Below, piece by piece: positions 18,211 to 29,610 of a stretch of DNA of 64,000 nt. Each line of letters begins with the position of its first letter. The first letter of the stretch is position 1. The notes beneath the pieces were generated by a model, which was given only the letters and a program-made list of their open reading frames with translations, did no database searches and was not told the DNA's origin. Location: the NCBI GenBank assembly GCA_000277545.1, contig AKXM01000010.1:22291-86290 (forward strand), in the 5' to 3' direction. Position numbers and translations under genes: made by a program. This DNA comes from Enterobacter sp. Ag1 (GTDB lineage Bacteria > Pseudomonadota > Gammaproteobacteria > Enterobacterales > Enterobacteriaceae).

Positions 18211-18927
18211 TTATATCAGCGCGAGAAGGGATGCCAACCGCGAAATCTCCAGATGCGGTAATAAACGGCTGTCATCTATACGCATCAGGTCGCCTTCGCG
18301 CAGGTTAATCCAGCAGGCTTGCATTCCGCAGCGCACGGCACCCGCCACGTCGGTGGTCAGGTCATCGCCGACATGCAGGATTTGCTCCAGCGGCACACCT
18401 AAACGCTGCGCAGCGGTATGATACATATCGCTGAAAGGTTTAGCCCGCCCGTCCGGCCCGGCCCGCAGGATGAATTCGAAGTAGTTATCCAGCCCGAAGA
18501 GGTGCGGCTCTGCGTTACCGTTGGTGATCGCCACCAGCGGCCATTTTTTAGCAAGCTTTGCCAGCGTGTCGTGCGTTTCCTGTGGGATGTCGATGCGGCT
18601 GCGCCATTTTGCGAAGTTCTCCATGGCGGCACCGGCACCGGTAAAGGCCTCTTCCGCACTAAGTCCGGCATCCAGCATCATTTGCTCGACGGCACGGCGA
18701 CGCCATTCGGTGACATCATGATAAATGTCCGGCTCTTTCACGCGAAGCGCTTCACGGCTGCGGTGAAAATCCAGGGCGGAAAACGCGCTGAGCTTTGGGT
18801 GATAATTCTGCACAAAGGCCAGCGACTCCTGAGTGGTGCGCAGGATCACCGGATGGTTATCATAAAGCGTATCGTCGAGATCGAACGTCAGAGCAGCAAT
18901 TTGCCCGAGCGGGCGGTAAAAATGCAT
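18211..18927 (-). CDS. yigB: 5-amino-6-(5-phospho-D-ribitylamino)uracil phosphatase YigB (HAD family)
   Basis: 238 aa, the E. coli length. HAD motif [13 protein letters not shown] (nucleophile and acid-base Asp), motif II ITNGN, and motif [14 protein letters not shown]. Small helical C1 cap after motif I. E. coli YigB is one of the HAD phosphatases that removes the phosphate in riboflavin synthesis. Its ATG overlaps the xerC stop by one base, so it is translationally coupled at the end of the dapF-yigA-xerC-yigB operon. Confidence 0.95.
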   Translation of the reverse strand: MHFYRPLGQIAALTFDLDDTLYDNHPVILRTTQESLAFVQNYHPKLSAFSALDFHRSREALRVKEPDIYHDVTEWRRRAVEQMMLDAGLSAEEAFTGAGAAMENFAKWRSRIDIPQETHDTLAKLAKKWPLVAITNGNAEPHLFGLDNYFEFILRAGPDGRAKPFSDMYHTAAQRLGVPLEQILHVGDDLTTDVAGAVRCGMQACWINLREGDLMRIDDSRLLPHLEISRLASLLALI

Positions 18928-19832
18928 TACGATTTCCCCCGTTTGGCGCGTGGATGCGCGGCATCATACACCGAGGCTAAATGTTGAAAGTCGAGATGGG
19001 TATAGATTTGCGTAGTGGACAGGTTAGCGTGCCCAAGCAGTTCCTGAACGGCGCGCAAATCGCCGCTGGATTCCAGCATGTGGGTGGCAAACGAGTGGCG
19101 CAGTTTATGGGGATGCACATGGCTGCTTAGCCCCTGCTTGATACCCCATTCGCCAAACCGCTTTTGCACATTGCGGGCGGATATTCGCTTTCCCGTCTTC
19201 GCCAGAAATAACGCATCGTCGTCCGGGCCAAAAAGTTCGCGCAAATCCAGCCAGTGTTCAACCCAGGTCACTGCGCTCCGGCCAACGGGTACGCGTCGCT
19301 CTTTGCTCCCTTTCCCCATCACCCAGACCTCTCCGGTAGAAAGATCTATATGACCACAGTTCATGTTCACCAGTTCGGAAAGACGCAGGCCAGCGCCGTA
19401 CATCACTTCCAGCATTGCCCGATCGCGCACGGCCAGCGGATCGTTCAGATCGATATCCAGCAGATGGTTCACATCATCAACTTCGATGTTTTTAGGCAAA
19501 TGTCGACCGGCTTTTGGCGTGGTGATGCCTTTGGCGGGATTAGCTTTCAGCTCTCCCTGGCTAACCATCCAGTCAAAAAAGCTGCGTAGTGCCGAAAGTC
19601 TTAACGCGAGGCTGGAGGCCTGTAGGCCTGCCCTGCGGCTACGCACGGCCAGTGAACGCACGGCTGCGGCATCGCATTGCTGCCAGCTGGTGAGCTTCAT
19701 CTCTTCGGCAATGTGAATAATCGCCGTGAGCTGGCGCTGGTAGTTCAGGAGAGTGAGCGGGCTGAGCTGACGCTCAACCTTGAGGTATCGCAGAAAACCA
19801 TCAACGTGAGATGTTAATACGGAAGTGGTCAT
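18927..19832 (-). CDS. xerC: tyrosine recombinase XerC
   Basis: 301 aa (E. coli 298). SAM-like N-terminal DNA-binding domain (about 7-90) and catalytic domain with Arg150, Lys174, His242, Arg245, His268 and nucleophile Tyr277 all present. With XerD it resolves chromosome dimers at dif under FtsK control. Overlaps yigA by 4 bp upstream and yigB by 1 bp downstream. The conserved dapF-yigA-xerC context marks it as the housekeeping recombinase and not an element integrase. Confidence 0.98.
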   Translation of the reverse strand: MTTSVLTSHVDGFLRYLKVERQLSPLTLLNYQRQLTAIIHIAEEMKLTSWQQCDAAAVRSLAVRSRRAGLQASSLALRLSALRSFFDWMVSQGELKANPAKGITTPKAGRHLPKNIEVDDVNHLLDIDLNDPLAVRDRAMLEVMYGAGLRLSELVNMNCGHIDLSTGEVWVMGKGSKERRVPVGRSAVTWVEHWLDLRELFGPDDDALFLAKTGKRISARNVQKRFGEWGIKQGLSSHVHPHKLRHSFATHMLESSGDLRAVQELLGHANLSTTQIYTHLDFQHLASVYDAAHPRAKRGKS

Positions 19833-20533
19833 GCCCGTTCAATCCAACGCTCCAGCAAGTCCGGCAGCATCAGCGCCAGCTCGTGCAGCAGCTGCGTGCC
19901 CTGCCCCTGTTGATAATGTTGCGGGTCGCGGCTGCTGAACAACAGAACGCCAAGATCGCCCTCGTTGCCCATCAGCGACAGGGCAACGGAACCAATGGCT
20001 TTTGCCTGCGGCAAGACCAACAAAAGTTCCGGGCCATTAAGCGGGCCGAGGTAGTGCTGGCTTTCGCCAAGACGCTGAATACGCAGCGGCTCAAAAGCCT
20101 GGCGGTTCAGCGCGAGATGCGTGAAGTCTGACGGAGCGCCGATACGCCAGCGGTCAGCAAAAAGCCGGATGTTCGCCCCGGCAAGACCCATGTCCCGCGC
20201 CCAGCGATGCAGCCGGTTCAGCATTTCCTGCAGGCTGGAAGCCGAAGCCAGTCGCCCCTGAAGCTTCAGTAGCCGATAGAACAGACCTTCGTTGGCGCTC
20301 GCCTGCTCCATCAGCAGCGTCATGTTCTCTTCGAGGTGGTTGATGTGGTTACGGCTGCGGGCCATATGCCACTCCACCAGCGAAACGCTGCCGCGCACCG
20401 GGTGAGGAACCTGCATGCTCTCCACCTGGTGGGCATTGCGAATAAAGAAATCGGGGTTGCGCTGTAAATACTCGGCAACCGCGACATCGTTAAGCTCAAG
20501 AAGGGCTTCTTGCTGTTCCTCGGCATTCTTCAT
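19829..20533 (-). CDS. yigA: DUF484 family protein YigA
   Basis: 234 aa (E. coli 235). Helical N-terminus with PDFFIRN, a short coiled coil (about 60-90), and a GAF-like C-terminal domain including [37 protein letters not shown]. Function unknown; the gene is kept between dapF and xerC in gamma-proteobacteria, which hints at cell-wall or dimer-resolution functions without proof. Four-base overlaps on both sides show coupled translation. Confidence 0.92.
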   Translation of the reverse strand: MKNAEEQQEALLELNDVAVAEYLQRNPDFFIRNAHQVESMQVPHPVRGSVSLVEWHMARSRNHINHLEENMTLLMEQASANEGLFYRLLKLQGRLASASSLQEMLNRLHRWARDMGLAGANIRLFADRWRIGAPSDFTHLALNRQAFEPLRIQRLGESQHYLGPLNGPELLLVLPQAKAIGSVALSLMGNEGDLGVLLFSSRDPQHYQQGQGTQLLHELALMLPDLLERWIERA

Positions 20534-21354
20534 AGATGTATAAATCCATCATAGACGTGGGCCGCCGGGCCGGTCATGTAAAGCGGTGACCCTGGCCCTT
20601 TCCAGGCGATATCAAGACGGCCGCCAGGTAGCTCAACGCGTACCTGCTCCGCCAGTAATCCTTGTTGAATTCCAACCGCCACTGCTCCACAGGCGCCGCT
20701 GCCGCAGGCTTGAGTTTCGCCCGCACCGCGTTCGTAAACGCGCAGGCGAATGTGTTCGCGGCTCACCACCTGCATGAAGCCGATGTTGGCTCGCTCAGGG
20801 AAGCGTTCATGGCTTTCCATCACTGGGCCCAGGCTTTCAACCGCGGCGGTTTCGATGTCATCGACCTGAATAACGCAATGCGGGTTCCCCATTGAAACGA
20901 CGCCGCACATAATGGTTTGTTCGGCGGCACGCATAATATAGGTCTTTTCTGCTTTGTTTGCCCGGAACGGCACCTGGGAAGGATCGAAGTTAGGCTCGCC
21001 CATATTAACGCGCACCATCTCATCTTCCGTCACGCTCAGTACCATCCTGCCATTGGCGGTACTGACGCGAATTTCACGCTTATTGGTCAGCCCTTTCAGG
21101 CGCACAAAGCGGGCAAAACAGCGCGCGCCGTTACCACACTGGGAAACTTCACTGCCATCGGCGTTAAAGATCCGGTAATGAAAGTCGAGATCGGGATCGT
21201 AGGGAGGCTCAACGATCAGCAACTGATCGAAGCCGACGCCAAGATGACGATCCGCAAGCCGACGGATCAGCTCCGGAGAGAAATAAACATTCTGCGTCAC
21301 CGCGTCGACGACCATAAAGTCATTACCAAGGCCATGCATTTTAGAGAACTGCAT
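20530..21354 (-). CDS. dapF: diaminopimelate epimerase
   Basis: 274 aa from [13 protein letters not shown] (GGAG 6 nt upstream); an ATG four codons earlier is less likely. PLP-independent racemase with catalytic Cys73 ([10 protein letters not shown]) and Cys217 ([11 protein letters not shown]). Converts LL- to meso-diaminopimelate for peptidoglycan and lysine synthesis. Downstream of lptM by 38 nt, and first of the overlapping genes dapF-yigA-xerC-yigB. Confidence 0.98.
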   Translation of the reverse strand: MQFSKMHGLGNDFMVVDAVTQNVYFSPELIRRLADRHLGVGFDQLLIVEPPYDPDLDFHYRIFNADGSEVSQCGNGARCFARFVRLKGLTNKREIRVSTANGRMVLSVTEDEMVRVNMGEPNFDPSQVPFRANKAEKTYIMRAAEQTIMCGVVSMGNPHCVIQVDDIETAAVESLGPVMESHERFPERANIGFMQVVSREHIRLRVYERGAGETQACGSGACGAVAVGIQQGLLAEQVRVELPGGRLDIAWKGPGSPLYMTGPAAHVYDGFIHL

Positions 21355-21392
21355 CTTCTGCTCCATTAGCGCGGTTACAAAGCACGATTTAG

Positions 21393-21599
21393 CTAGTAAA
21401 CAACCTGAGTCGGCGCATCATCAATGCCGCGACTGTTGCGGACGGGTGCCGTCTGGACAGGTTGCTCTGGGGTTGCGCTGTGCGTTGTCGGCGTCGCTTT
21501 TTTATCAGCCGGAGGGAAATAAAGAGGCCCCTTCAGGCCGCAGCCGGTGAGGCTGACGAGCGTCAGTGCCAAAGCTAGAGGGCAGAAAATCTTCTTCAT
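21393..21599 (-). CDS. lptM: LPS-assembly-associated lipoprotein LptM (YifL)
   Basis: 68 aa. Signal peptide with lipobox LTGC (acylated Cys20), then [10 protein letters not shown], the conserved YifL segment, and a Pro/Thr-rich disordered tail. In E. coli LptM helps the LptDE translocon mature its disulfides. First gene of the dapF operon. Confidence 0.93.
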   Translation of the reverse strand: MKKIFCPLALALTLVSLTGCGLKGPLYFPPADKKATPTTHSATPEQPVQTAPVRNSRGIDDAPTQVVY

Positions 21600-21883
21600 T
21601 ATCGGGTAGCCTGTGATTCACTATTCTGCCGTCTATCATCGCAGGTGAACCCTGAAAAGCAATACTCTTCATCACCCAGACCGCTGAAAATCACCTGGCA
21701 GTAAATCGGGCAAGAAAATAATCGCTGCTACCTGGCCCCTTCTCATCGCTGACGCAGGTTGTCTTTCAAAAGGTGGCACAGATAAAACGGATGAGTATTA
21801 CGGCCCTGAATGATCCCTGAGCCGCAGTTTCTAATTACCGGCGATGCTCTTATACTGCCCTGAAATCCCAACAGGAAGCAGAC
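21600..21883. promoter_or_regulatory. divergent promoter region lptM/cyaY
   Basis: 284-bp gap between start codons. On the plus strand TATACT (21851-21856) is a plausible cyaY -10 with a weak -35 TTTCTA 17 bp upstream. I assign no promoter on the lptM side. Confidence 0.4.
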
Positions 21884-22204
21884 ATGAACGACAGCGAATT
21901 TCACCTTTTAGCCGATAACCTGTGGCGCACGATTGAAGAGCGCCTGGACGACTGGGACGGCGATAGCGATATTGATTGTGAGATCAACGGTGGCGTGCTG
22001 ACCATCAGCTTTGAAAACGGCAGCAAAATCATTATCAACCGCCAGGAGCCTTTGCATCAGGTGTGGCTGGCCACCAAAAGCGGCGGCTACCATTTCAACC
22101 TGAAAGGTGACGAATGGATATGCGACCGTAGCGGCGCAGAGTTTTGGCAGTTGCTGGAAGAAGCGAGCACGCAGCAGGCAGGTGAAGCGGTTAGCTTCCG
22201 CTGA
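21884..22204 (+). CDS. cyaY: frataxin-like iron-sulfur assembly protein CyaY
   Basis: 106 aa, the E. coli length. The acidic first helix and strand ([20 protein letters not shown]) form the iron-binding ridge. [27 protein letters not shown] is the conserved frataxin sheet. It modulates IscS during Fe-S cluster assembly in the cytosol. Its stop abuts the stop of the convergent cyaA. Confidence 0.97.
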   Translation: MNDSEFHLLADNLWRTIEERLDDWDGDSDIDCEINGGVLTISFENGSKIIINRQEPLHQVWLATKSGGYHFNLKGDEWICDRSGAEFWQLLEEASTQQAGEAVSFR

Positions 22205-24754
22205 TTACGGCTGGTACTGCTGCAGCAGCGGCGCTGAGTTGTCGTCCTGATTAACCGGCGCGGCTGTTGTGAGTGACTGGGTGCGGAACGGAATGACCTG
22301 CACCCGCCCATCCGTTTTCACAATCTGATAGAACTGCGGCAGGTTGAAGTTGATGAAGCTTGAGCCGTAGGTGAAACGATCGTGGGACGAGGAGTAGAAG
22401 CGGCTCACGTCGCGCACCAGCTCTTCTTTGCTGCCTTCGCAATGATGATAAACTTCCGCCCGGTTGCTTTCATCCAGGATATAGATGTTGAAGCCCTGGT
22501 CTTCACTGGCTTCTTCAAAGAAGAACTGAATAATCCCTTCACTGGCAAAGCCATCCACCACCGCCGGCAACTGTACCTGGTTAGTGCCAACCTGCACCGA
22601 CAGGCCATGCAGCTTGTTGTGCGAGATGGCACCATAAAACTCAACGGCGTTTTCCAGTTTTTGTACCGAGACATTCAAACGCTCGAAGAACAGGCCCCAT
22701 GTCTGCCCGGAGACGCGCAGCGCTTTAAAGCGGCCCGGCTCCTGGCGCGTGCTGGAAAGGCGGAACTCGATGCATTCAGACACCAACTGCTGTACGCGAG
22801 TGCGGATCAGGCCACGCAGGTGCTGACTGTAGCAGAAGACTTCCACGCTATCCGGCGGTGCGGCGTCCTGGTGCATTTTCCCAAGAATGGTTTTCAATGC
22901 CTCGATCATCGCCTGCTCGCCGTTAAAGTGCAGGGTACGCACTTCGTTCCACGAGTTGCGATACAGCAGGTCAACGCTGCCAATCAGGCACTGCTGCTGC
23001 TCGCCGAAGCTGAACACATCCAGCTTACGGAAATCGAAATGCACAACCTGATTGCGGAAGGCGGCCGTCGGGTCATATTCAAGGTTGACGATAATCGCCA
23101 GATGGCGAATCTCGCACGGGCTATACAACGCTTTTGGCGTCGGTGCCGGGAGCCGCAGCGGGAAGTGATGGGAAACATCCGCCACCATCTCCTGCAGCTT
23201 CGGTAAATCACAAATACCGTTGCCCTTAATAAACAGGCGGGTACGCGAGGTCAGCAGGCCGTTAAAGTAGGCCCACGCCACCAGCTTATTAAGATAACGG
23301 TTATATTCCAGCGGTTGATGGCTGACGATAGAGTCCATGTTCGGTGCGCGGTTGTAGAGATACCAGCCAGAGCGGTTCGCACGGCCAAGCGGCACATGGA
23401 TAAAGGTCAGGTTCGGTTCAGACAGATCCGGGGAAATCTGCGGGTTTACCAGCGTGACTTTGCCCGGCAGCGCTTCAAACGCAGCGTACAGCTTACGCGT
23501 TAACACGCCGATGTCCTGCGGACTGGCGGACACACTCAGATTGTTGCGGCGCGCAAAGCGGATCAGATTGCGGTAGCTTTGCATCATCGCGTCAAGCAGT
23601 TCGTTGTGCGCCTCGCGGACCTGGTCGATTTTCCAGTTTGCACGGTTGTCCAGCATCGCCAGACGCGCTTCGTCCCAGCCCCAGCTCTTCACCAGTTGAC
23701 TAAGGACTTCGCGGCGCCAGCCAACACAGGCACGCTCACGTGAAAGTTTTTCGCAAACTTTCAGATAGAAACAGCGGCGAACCAGGTCCAGACGCGCATG
23801 ATCTTCGATTTGCGTCAGGTACTCGGTGACGCGTTCCAGCATCATGCAGTACGGATCGAGGCCAAAGGAGACAATTTCGCCGTCGTGCAGGCGCTGTTTA
23901 ATGTCTTTTGCCAGCAGGCGCGTGTTCGGATATTCCCAGGAATACGCCTCCAGCAGCAGCGTTTTCAGCACGGCTTTATACGGCGAGTCGATGCTTTTAT
24001 AGAGCTGCCACAGGCTGGCGCCAAAGTACTCTTCAGCAGACAGTGAACTTAATCCACCGAGATCTAGCCACTCGTTCGGCGTCAGGACACCCTGCGCATA
24101 GAGGCTCATCACGTAATCGTCGTAATGCTCTTCTTCATCGCCCGGCACCATGTTCCACAGAATGCGCTTCCCGGCCAGACGTACCGCAGTACGGTAAAAT
24201 TCGTCCAGCAGCAGGATATGCTGGGTAGAACCGCAGTCTTCGCCGCCCAGGCTGCCGCTTTCGTTGTGGCGGAAGCGGTTTTCATCAATCAGGAAGAAAC
24301 TGACCTCAACGCCAAGGGAGGCCGCCCAGCTTTCCAGCAGGCTACATTTGCGCTGCAGCAGTTGGCGCTCGTCGTTATCGAGCCAGGCCTGGTGGCAAAC
24401 CCAGATATCAAGGTCAGAAGAGCAGCTCTGCCCCACGGAGGAGGTGCTGCCCATAGAATAGAGGCCGGTGATCGGCAGTTCGCCCGCTGGCGTCTCCTGA
24501 GGCGGCATACCGCGCTGCAGTTCGAGTTCGTCCAGGTAGTGGCGTTGGGTTTCATCAGGCGTGTAGAGGCAAATGCCGCGGGGAACGTTACCGTCAAGGT
24601 AACCCGGCATCAGCGGGTGATGATAATGTAATAACGTTGGCAGTAGACTGTAGACCTGTTGGAAGGCAGGCCCCATAGCAGCAAGCGCACGATCTACGCG
24701 CAGTTGGTTGATGGCATCCAGTCTCTGTTTAAGTGTCTCAATATAGAGGTACAA
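22205..24754 (-). CDS. cyaA: class I adenylate cyclase
   Basis: 849 aa (E. coli 848). The N-terminal catalytic half carries [22 protein letters not shown] (about 100-121), a nucleotidyltransferase-like GS...DxD motif. The C-terminal half is the regulatory domain that responds to phosphorylated EIIA-Glc. The start [20 protein letters not shown] uses TTG (24752-24754), as in E. coli, with a weak ribosome site, consistent with the known poor translation of cyaA. A CRP site lies upstream at 24850-24865. Confidence 0.97.
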   Translation of the reverse strand: MYLYIETLKQRLDAINQLRVDRALAAMGPAFQQVYSLLPTLLHYHHPLMPGYLDGNVPRGICLYTPDETQRHYLDELELQRGMPPQETPAGELPITGLYSMGSTSSVGQSCSSDLDIWVCHQAWLDNDERQLLQRKCSLLESWAASLGVEVSFFLIDENRFRHNESGSLGGEDCGSTQHILLLDEFYRTAVRLAGKRILWNMVPGDEEEHYDDYVMSLYAQGVLTPNEWLDLGGLSSLSAEEYFGASLWQLYKSIDSPYKAVLKTLLLEAYSWEYPNTRLLAKDIKQRLHDGEIVSFGLDPYCMMLERVTEYLTQIEDHARLDLVRRCFYLKVCEKLSRERACVGWRREVLSQLVKSWGWDEARLAMLDNRANWKIDQVREAHNELLDAMMQSYRNLIRFARRNNLSVSASPQDIGVLTRKLYAAFEALPGKVTLVNPQISPDLSEPNLTFIHVPLGRANRSGWYLYNRAPNMDSIVSHQPLEYNRYLNKLVAWAYFNGLLTSRTRLFIKGNGICDLPKLQEMVADVSHHFPLRLPAPTPKALYSPCEIRHLAIIVNLEYDPTAAFRNQVVHFDFRKLDVFSFGEQQQCLIGSVDLLYRNSWNEVRTLHFNGEQAMIEALKTILGKMHQDAAPPDSVEVFCYSQHLRGLIRTRVQQLVSECIEFRLSSTRQEPGRFKALRVSGQTWGLFFERLNVSVQKLENAVEFYGAISHNKLHGLSVQVGTNQVQLPAVVDGFASEGIIQFFFEEASEDQGFNIYILDESNRAEVYHHCEGSKEELVRDVSRFYSSSHDRFTYGSSFINFNLPQFYQIVKTDGRVQVIPFRTQSLTTAAPVNQDDNSAPLLQQYQP

Positions 24755-24849
24755 GACGTATCGCCTGATGGTTTCAGTATTACGAAAAAACCCGTTTCCT
24801 GGTTGTTGTCCCCATTATTATAAACGATCGGGACAGCAATTGCTGGAAA

Positions 24850-24865
24850 CGTGATCAATTTAACA
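24850..24865 (-). promoter_or_regulatory. CRP site upstream of cyaA
   Basis: TGTTA-AATTGA-TCACG on the minus strand, a 16-bp CRP half-site pair. The surrounding bases match my recall of the E. coli cyaA promoter, where CRP-cAMP represses cyaA in a feedback loop. Confidence 0.7.
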
Positions 24866-25041
24866 CCTTGCCTGTTGACCGTAAAGAAAGATGCGCTACC
24901 AAAGTGGTAGATGCCCTGGCCACAGGCTGTTTCTTCCATAATACGAATCACGTCCCTCTGTTGCCGGAAAAACCGCCGAACCTGACAGCCTTCCGCTAAG
25001 AGTGGTAGGATGGTCAGTGGACGATAATTACGGTAACAAGC

Positions 25042-25983
25042 ATGTTAGACAATATACTCAGAATTGCCACTCGCCAAAGTCCCCTTGCACTTTGGCAAGC
25101 ACATTATGTTAAGCAACGTCTTGAAGCTTTTCACCCGCAGCTCACCGTTGAACTGGTGCCAATGGTCACCCGTGGCGACGTCCTGCTGGATACACCGCTT
25201 GCCAAAGTCGGCGGCAAAGGGCTGTTCGTTAAAGAGCTTGAGCTGGCAATGCTGGACGGACGCGCGGACATCGCCGTCCATTCCCTGAAAGATGTGCCGG
25301 TGGCATTCCCTGAAGGTCTGGGGCTGGTCACCATCTGCGAGCGCGACGATCCCCGCGACGCTTTTGTTTCCAATCATTATCAAACGCTGGATGAGTTGCC
25401 TGCCGGCAGCATTGTGGGCACCTCAAGCCTGCGCCGTCAGTGTCAGATAGCCGAGCAGCGTCCAGATCTGGTGATTCGTTCCCTGCGCGGCAATCTTGGC
25501 ACCCGCCTTGGTAAACTGGATAAAGGCGAATACGATGCCATTATTCTTGCCGTTGCCGGGCTAAACCGCCTTGAGATGCAGGATCGCATTCGCTACGCCT
25601 TACCGCCGGAAGTGTCTTTACCCGCGGTCGGCCAGGGCGCCGTCGGCATCGAATGTCGCCTGGACGATGAACGCACCAAAGCACTGCTCGCGCCGTTGAA
25701 TCACCATGAAACCGCCGTTCGCGTGAGCGCCGAACGTGCGATGAATATGCGTCTTGAAGGTGGCTGTCAGGTGCCAATCGGCAGCTATGCAGAGCTGAAA
25801 GATAACGAGCTTTGGCTGCGCGCATTAGTTGGCGCGCCGGACGGTTCCATTATGGTTCGTGGTGAACGTCGAGGTAAGCCAGAAGATGCCGTGGCCATGG
25901 GTGTTTCACTGGCTGAAGAGCTGTTGAATAACGGCGCGAGGGAAATCCTCGCCGACGTTTATGATGGAGACGCTCCCGCATGA
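25042..25983 (+). CDS. hemC: hydroxymethylbilane synthase (porphobilinogen deaminase)
   Basis: 313 aa, the E. coli length. Conserved [11 protein letters not shown] at the N-terminus, SLKDVP with the catalytic Asp, the Arg-rich SLRRQCQ and [10 protein letters not shown], and [10 protein letters not shown], whose Cys (about 242) holds the dipyrromethane cofactor. Polymerises four porphobilinogens into hydroxymethylbilane. Head of hemCDXY, divergent from cyaA, with a 4-bp overlap into hemD. Confidence 0.98.
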   Translation: MLDNILRIATRQSPLALWQAHYVKQRLEAFHPQLTVELVPMVTRGDVLLDTPLAKVGGKGLFVKELELAMLDGRADIAVHSLKDVPVAFPEGLGLVTICERDDPRDAFVSNHYQTLDELPAGSIVGTSSLRRQCQIAEQRPDLVIRSLRGNLGTRLGKLDKGEYDAIILAVAGLNRLEMQDRIRYALPPEVSLPAVGQGAVGIECRLDDERTKALLAPLNHHETAVRVSAERAMNMRLEGGCQVPIGSYAELKDNELWLRALVGAPDGSIMVRGERRGKPEDAVAMGVSLAEELLNNGAREILADVYDGDAPA

Positions 25984-26726
25984 CGATCCTCGTCACCCGC
26001 CCCTCCCCAGCCGGGGAAGAGTTAGTGAGCCGACTGCGCACACTCGGGCAGGTGGCTTACAGCTTCCCGCTTATCGAGTTCTCGCCCGGCCGGCAACTAT
26101 CGCAGCTTCCGGCCCAGCTTGCGGCGCTCGCGCCAGGCGATCTGGTCTTTGTCCTCTCACAGCACGTCATTGACTATGCCGCCCCACTTTTGCGCCGTAA
26201 CGGCATCCCGTGGCCGGGCAATCTCAGTTGGTTCGCCATCGGCAGAACGACAGCGCTGGCTTTCCATACCGTCAGCCATATTCCTATTCGTTACCCACAA
26301 GATCGGGAAACCAGCGAAATCTTGCTACAATTACCGGAATTACAAAATGTTGCTGGTAAGCGCGCATTGATTTTACGTGGTAATGGCGGGCGTGAACTGT
26401 TGGGCGAAACGCTGGAAGCGCGAGGTGCAGAAGTTAGCTTCTGCGAATGCTATCAGCGAAGCGCTATTATTTACGATGGAACAGAAGAAGCCCACCGTTG
26501 GCACGCCCGGGGGATCTCAACGCTGGTCGTGACCAGCGGCGAAATGCTACAGCAGCTTTATACGCTTACGCCTGACTGGTATCGCGAGAACTGGTTACTT
26601 CGCTGTGAGTTACTTGTTGTCAGCGAGCGTTTGGCAAGGCTTGCCAGGACATTGGGTTGGCAGAATATTCGGGTCGCCGCGAATGCGGACAATGACGCGC
26701 TGCTTCGCGCGTTACAACACACCTAA
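25980..26726 (+). CDS. hemD: uroporphyrinogen-III synthase
   Basis: 248 aa (E. coli 246). The [16 protein letters not shown] start, [12 protein letters not shown] and [22 protein letters not shown] are characteristic of the two-lobed HemD fold, which has little strict sequence conservation. It closes hydroxymethylbilane to uroporphyrinogen III with ring-D inversion. Overlaps hemC by 4 bp. Confidence 0.97.
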   Translation: MTILVTRPSPAGEELVSRLRTLGQVAYSFPLIEFSPGRQLSQLPAQLAALAPGDLVFVLSQHVIDYAAPLLRRNGIPWPGNLSWFAIGRTTALAFHTVSHIPIRYPQDRETSEILLQLPELQNVAGKRALILRGNGGRELLGETLEARGAEVSFCECYQRSAIIYDGTEEAHRWHARGISTLVVTSGEMLQQLYTLTPDWYRENWLLRCELLVVSERLARLARTLGWQNIRVAANADNDALLRALQHT

Positions 26727-26744
26727 CAATAACAGGACGCCACA

Positions 26745-27929
26745 ATGACGGAACAAAATACTTCCTCCGCCATAGTTGAGGAAACCACACCCGCGGCGGA
26801 GACGCCATCACACGCCGAGCCCGTGACGAAGAAAAATCGTTCCGGCATTGCCGGTATTACGCTGGGGGCCATCGCGATTGCCATTGCCCTGGCATTAGGT
26901 GGCGGACTTTATAGCTATGGTAAGCATCAGGCATCCACTCAGACGGCCACCAGCGATGCGCTGGCAAATCAGCTGATTGCCCTGCAAAAACAGCAAGAAG
27001 AACAAAAAAGTGAATTTGAAGCGGCGCTAAAACAGCAGACGACCGCACTTAGCGACGCCAACAAACAGCAGGCAGCGCTGGCACGTCATCTGGACGAAGT
27101 GCAGCAAAAAGTCGCGACTATTTCCGGTAGCGATTCCAAAACCTGGCTGCTGGCACAGGCCGATTTCCTTGTGAAACTGGCCGGCCGCAAGCTGTGGAGC
27201 GATCAGGATGTCACCACGGCCGCTGCGCTATTGAAGAGCGCTGACGCCAGCCTGGCAGATATGAACGATCCAAGTTTGATCACCGCTCGCCGCGCACTGA
27301 CCGACGATATCTCTACGCTGTCTACGGTAACACAGGTCGACTACGACGGAATTATCCTCAAGCTCAATCAGCTCTCTAACGGCCTGGATAATTTGCGTCT
27401 GGCCGACAACGACAGCGATGATTCCCCGATGGATTCTGACAGCAGCGAGCTGTCAGGTACGATTACCGAATGGCGCCAAAATCTGGTGAAAAGCTGGCAC
27501 AGCTTTATGGATAGCTTTATTACTATCCGCCGCCGCGATGAAACCGCGGTTCCGCTCCTGGCGCCGAATCAGGATATCTACCTGCGCGAAAACATCCGCT
27601 CCCGCCTGCTAGTCGCCGCGCAGGCGGTGCCACGCCATCAGGAAGACACTTACAAGCAGGCGCTGGATAACGTTTCAACGTGGGTTCGCGCCTACTACGA
27701 CACCAATGATTCCGCCACCAAAGCGTTCCTTGACGAGCTTGATGGCCTGAGCCAGCAAAGTATTCATATGGATATTCCGCAAACGCTGCAAAGCCAGGCC
27801 CTGCTTGAAAAGCTGATGCAGACTCGGGTTCGCAATTTGCTTGCTCAGCCGGCAAGTCCTGCGGCCAATGATGCGCAGCCAGAAGCGGCCCCCGCTCAGC
27901 CGGCACCTGCCGTAAGTCAGGGGGAATAA
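26745..27929 (+). CDS. hemX: HemX, inner-membrane protein of the hem operon
   Basis: 394 aa (E. coli 393). Cytoplasmic N-terminus, one membrane segment (about residues 37-60: [20 protein letters not shown]), and a periplasmic coiled-coil Gln/Lys/Ala-rich stretch (about 75-130) followed by a helical domain. Once annotated as uroporphyrinogen-III methyltransferase on position alone; it lacks SAM-methyltransferase motifs, so that name is not supported. Exact role unknown. Eighteen bases after hemD and two before hemY. Confidence 0.94.
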   Translation: MTEQNTSSAIVEETTPAAETPSHAEPVTKKNRSGIAGITLGAIAIAIALALGGGLYSYGKHQASTQTATSDALANQLIALQKQQEEQKSEFEAALKQQTTALSDANKQQAALARHLDEVQQKVATISGSDSKTWLLAQADFLVKLAGRKLWSDQDVTTAAALLKSADASLADMNDPSLITARRALTDDISTLSTVTQVDYDGIILKLNQLSNGLDNLRLADNDSDDSPMDSDSSELSGTITEWRQNLVKSWHSFMDSFITIRRRDETAVPLLAPNQDIYLRENIRSRLLVAAQAVPRHQEDTYKQALDNVSTWVRAYYDTNDSATKAFLDELDGLSQQSIHMDIPQTLQSQALLEKLMQTRVRNLLAQPASPAANDAQPEAAPAQPAPAVSQGE

Positions 27930-27931
27930 AT

Positions 27932-29128
27932 ATGATTAAAGTCTTATTGCTCTTCCTGCTGCTGATTGCGGGCATCGTGCTGGGCCCAATGCTGGCAGGC
28001 CATCAGGGCTATGTTTTAATCCAGACCGATAACTACAACATTGAAACCAGCGTGACCGGATTAGTCATTATTCTGATTCTGACCATGCTGGTGTTGTTCG
28101 CCATCGAATGGGTATTGCGCCGCATTTTCCGTACCGGTGCCCGTACCCGTGGGTGGTTCCTGGGCCGCAAACGCAGCCGCGCCCGCAAACAGACCAAAGC
28201 CGCATTGTTGAAACTGGCCGAAGGCGATTATCAGCAGGTTGAGAAGCTGATGAGTAAGAATGCCGATCACGCCGAACAGCCGGTGGTTAACTACTTGCTG
28301 GCTGCCGAAGCCGCCCAGCAACGCGGGGATGAAATTCGTGCAAACCAGCATTTAGAGCGCGCCGCCGAACTGGCGGATAGCGATCAGCTCCCGGTCGAAA
28401 TCACTCGCGTTCGCCTGCAGCTTGCCCGCAATGAAAACCACGCCGCACGCCACGGCATTGATAAGCTTCTGGAAATTGCGCCGCGCCATCCTGAAGTACT
28501 TCGCCTGGCCGAGCAAGCTTACCTGCGAACCGGCGCATGGAGTTCCCTGCTGGATATTCTGCCGGCCATGGAAAAAGTGCAGATTGGGGATGAAGCCCAC
28601 CGCGATGCGCTGCAACAGCAGGCGTGGATCGGCCTTATGGATCAGGCGATGGCCGGACAGGGTAACGAAGGCCTCAAAGCCTGGTGGCGTAATCAAAGCC
28701 GTAAAACGCGCCACCAGACCACGCTGCAGGTCGCCATGGCAGAGCATCTTATTGAGTGCGATGATCACGACGCCGCCCAGGAGATCATCCTTGACGGGCT
28801 GAAGCGTCAGTATGACGATCGTCTGGTACTGCTGATGCCGCGTCTGAAGTCAGGTAACCCAGAGCAGTTAGAGAAAGCATTGCGCCAGCAGATCAAAACG
28901 CAAGGCGATCGCCCTTTACTGCAGAGTACGCTTGGCCAGTTGCTGATGAAACACGGTGAATGGCAGCAGGCATGTGATGCATTCCGTGAGGCCATTAAAC
29001 AGCGCCCGGATGCCTACGATTACGCCTGGCTGGCAGACTCTCTCGACAAATTACATAAGCCTGAAGAAGCCGCCCTCATGCGTCGTGACGGTCTGTTGCT
29101 CACGCTGCAAACTCCCTCTAACAGCTGA
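27932..29128 (+). CDS. hemY: HemY, TPR protein of the inner membrane
   Basis: 398 aa, the E. coli length. Two N-terminal membrane helices (about 3-20 and 41-64), a basic linker, then TPR-like helical repeats such as YLLAAEAAQQRGDEIRANQHLERAAELA and ACDAFREAIKQRPDAYDYAWLADSLDKL. It is not the protoporphyrinogen oxidase that shares the name in Bacillus. Role in late haem synthesis is presumed from operon position. Last gene of hemCDXY. Confidence 0.95.
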   Translation: MIKVLLLFLLLIAGIVLGPMLAGHQGYVLIQTDNYNIETSVTGLVIILILTMLVLFAIEWVLRRIFRTGARTRGWFLGRKRSRARKQTKAALLKLAEGDYQQVEKLMSKNADHAEQPVVNYLLAAEAAQQRGDEIRANQHLERAAELADSDQLPVEITRVRLQLARNENHAARHGIDKLLEIAPRHPEVLRLAEQAYLRTGAWSSLLDILPAMEKVQIGDEAHRDALQQQAWIGLMDQAMAGQGNEGLKAWWRNQSRKTRHQTTLQVAMAEHLIECDDHDAAQEIILDGLKRQYDDRLVLLMPRLKSGNPEQLEKALRQQIKTQGDRPLLQSTLGQLLMKHGEWQQACDAFREAIKQRPDAYDYAWLADSLDKLHKPEEAALMRRDGLLLTLQTPSNS

Positions 29129-29134
29129 TCATCG

Positions 29135-29160
29135 GGGCGGAGCTCTACCGCCCTTTTCTT
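29135..29160 (+). terminator. hemCDXY terminator
   Basis: GGGCGG-AGCTCTA-CCGCCC followed by TTTTCTTTTT, seven bases after the hemY stop. Confidence 0.85.
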
Positions 29161-29170
29161 TTTCCCACGC

Positions 29171-29376
29171 AAAAAAAAACACCTGCCACAGGGCAGGTGT
29201 TAAAACAGGTCTGTTTGACAACTAAGTGGTGCTTCACTCAACGTTATGTCCAGGGTGTTCGATGAGACCCCATGGGGGCGACATCTGTCGGTGGACGATA
29301 AGCACCGTAATCGGCTCTGCGTCATTCCTTGGTTTATGAAGCCGAAGCAAACATAAGAAGTGGAATGAGCATCTAC
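29171..29376 (-). ncRNA. glmZ: small RNA GlmZ
   Basis: 206 nt. The minus strand begins GTAGATGCTCATTCC and contains ATGACGCAGAGCCG, GGTGCTTATCGTCCAC and ACGTTGAGTGAAGCACC, all hallmarks of GlmZ. It ends in a strong terminator (ACACCTGCC/GGCAGGTGT with nine T). GlmZ, with Hfq, opens the glmS leader to raise glucosamine-6-phosphate synthase; RapZ and RNase E inactivate it unless GlmY competes. Position between hemY and the yifK/tRNA region is as in E. coli, although aslA and aslB are absent here. Confidence 0.93.
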
Positions 29377-29387
29377 GCAGGTATTAT

Positions 29388-29403
29388 TGCACAATACATG
29401 CCA
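29388..29403 (-). promoter_or_regulatory. sigma-54 promoter of glmZ (overlapping sigma-70-like -10)
   Basis: TGGCATGTATTGTGCA on the minus strand fits TGGCACG-N4-TTGCW at all but two positions, with the GG and GC elements correctly spaced and GC at about -12 from the GlmZ 5' end. AATAAT just downstream could serve as a sigma-70 -10. Confidence 0.75.
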
Positions 29404-29515
29404 GGTTTGCATGCAGAAACGGACTCAACTACCAAAATTAGTATTTTCATAGTATTAGCACCACAAAGCTTTCTCCCCCGGGCTTTCCCGCCGGCCTGCA
29501 CCGGCAGAAATAAAT

Positions 29516-29533
29516 TGTCTCCTCCAGGAGACA
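29516..29533 (-). promoter_or_regulatory. GlrR (QseF) activator site 1 of glmZ
   Basis: TGTC-TCCTCCAGGA-GACA, a perfect TGTC-N10-GACA palindrome centred about 149 bp upstream of the glmZ start. Confidence 0.75.
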
Positions 29534-29578
29534 AACTGTGGCTTGAATAAAAAAACCAAATAAAAACATGAGATTAAA

Positions 29579-29596
29579 TGTCTCCATTTGAAGACA
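29579..29596 (-). promoter_or_regulatory. GlrR (QseF) activator site 2 of glmZ
   Basis: TGTC-TCCATTTGAA-GACA, centred 63 bp further upstream than site 1, which is about six helical turns. Confidence 0.75.
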
Positions 29597-29610
29597 TAAA
29601 ATCACCCAAT

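Noticed and set aside
18927..19832. xerC as a mobile-element integrase
   Set aside because: Length, operon context with dapF and yigA, and overall sequence match the housekeeping dimer-resolution recombinase.
26745..27929. HemX as uroporphyrinogen-III C-methyltransferase
   Set aside because: The protein is a single-TM coiled-coil protein and shows no SAM-methyltransferase motifs; the old name is positional.
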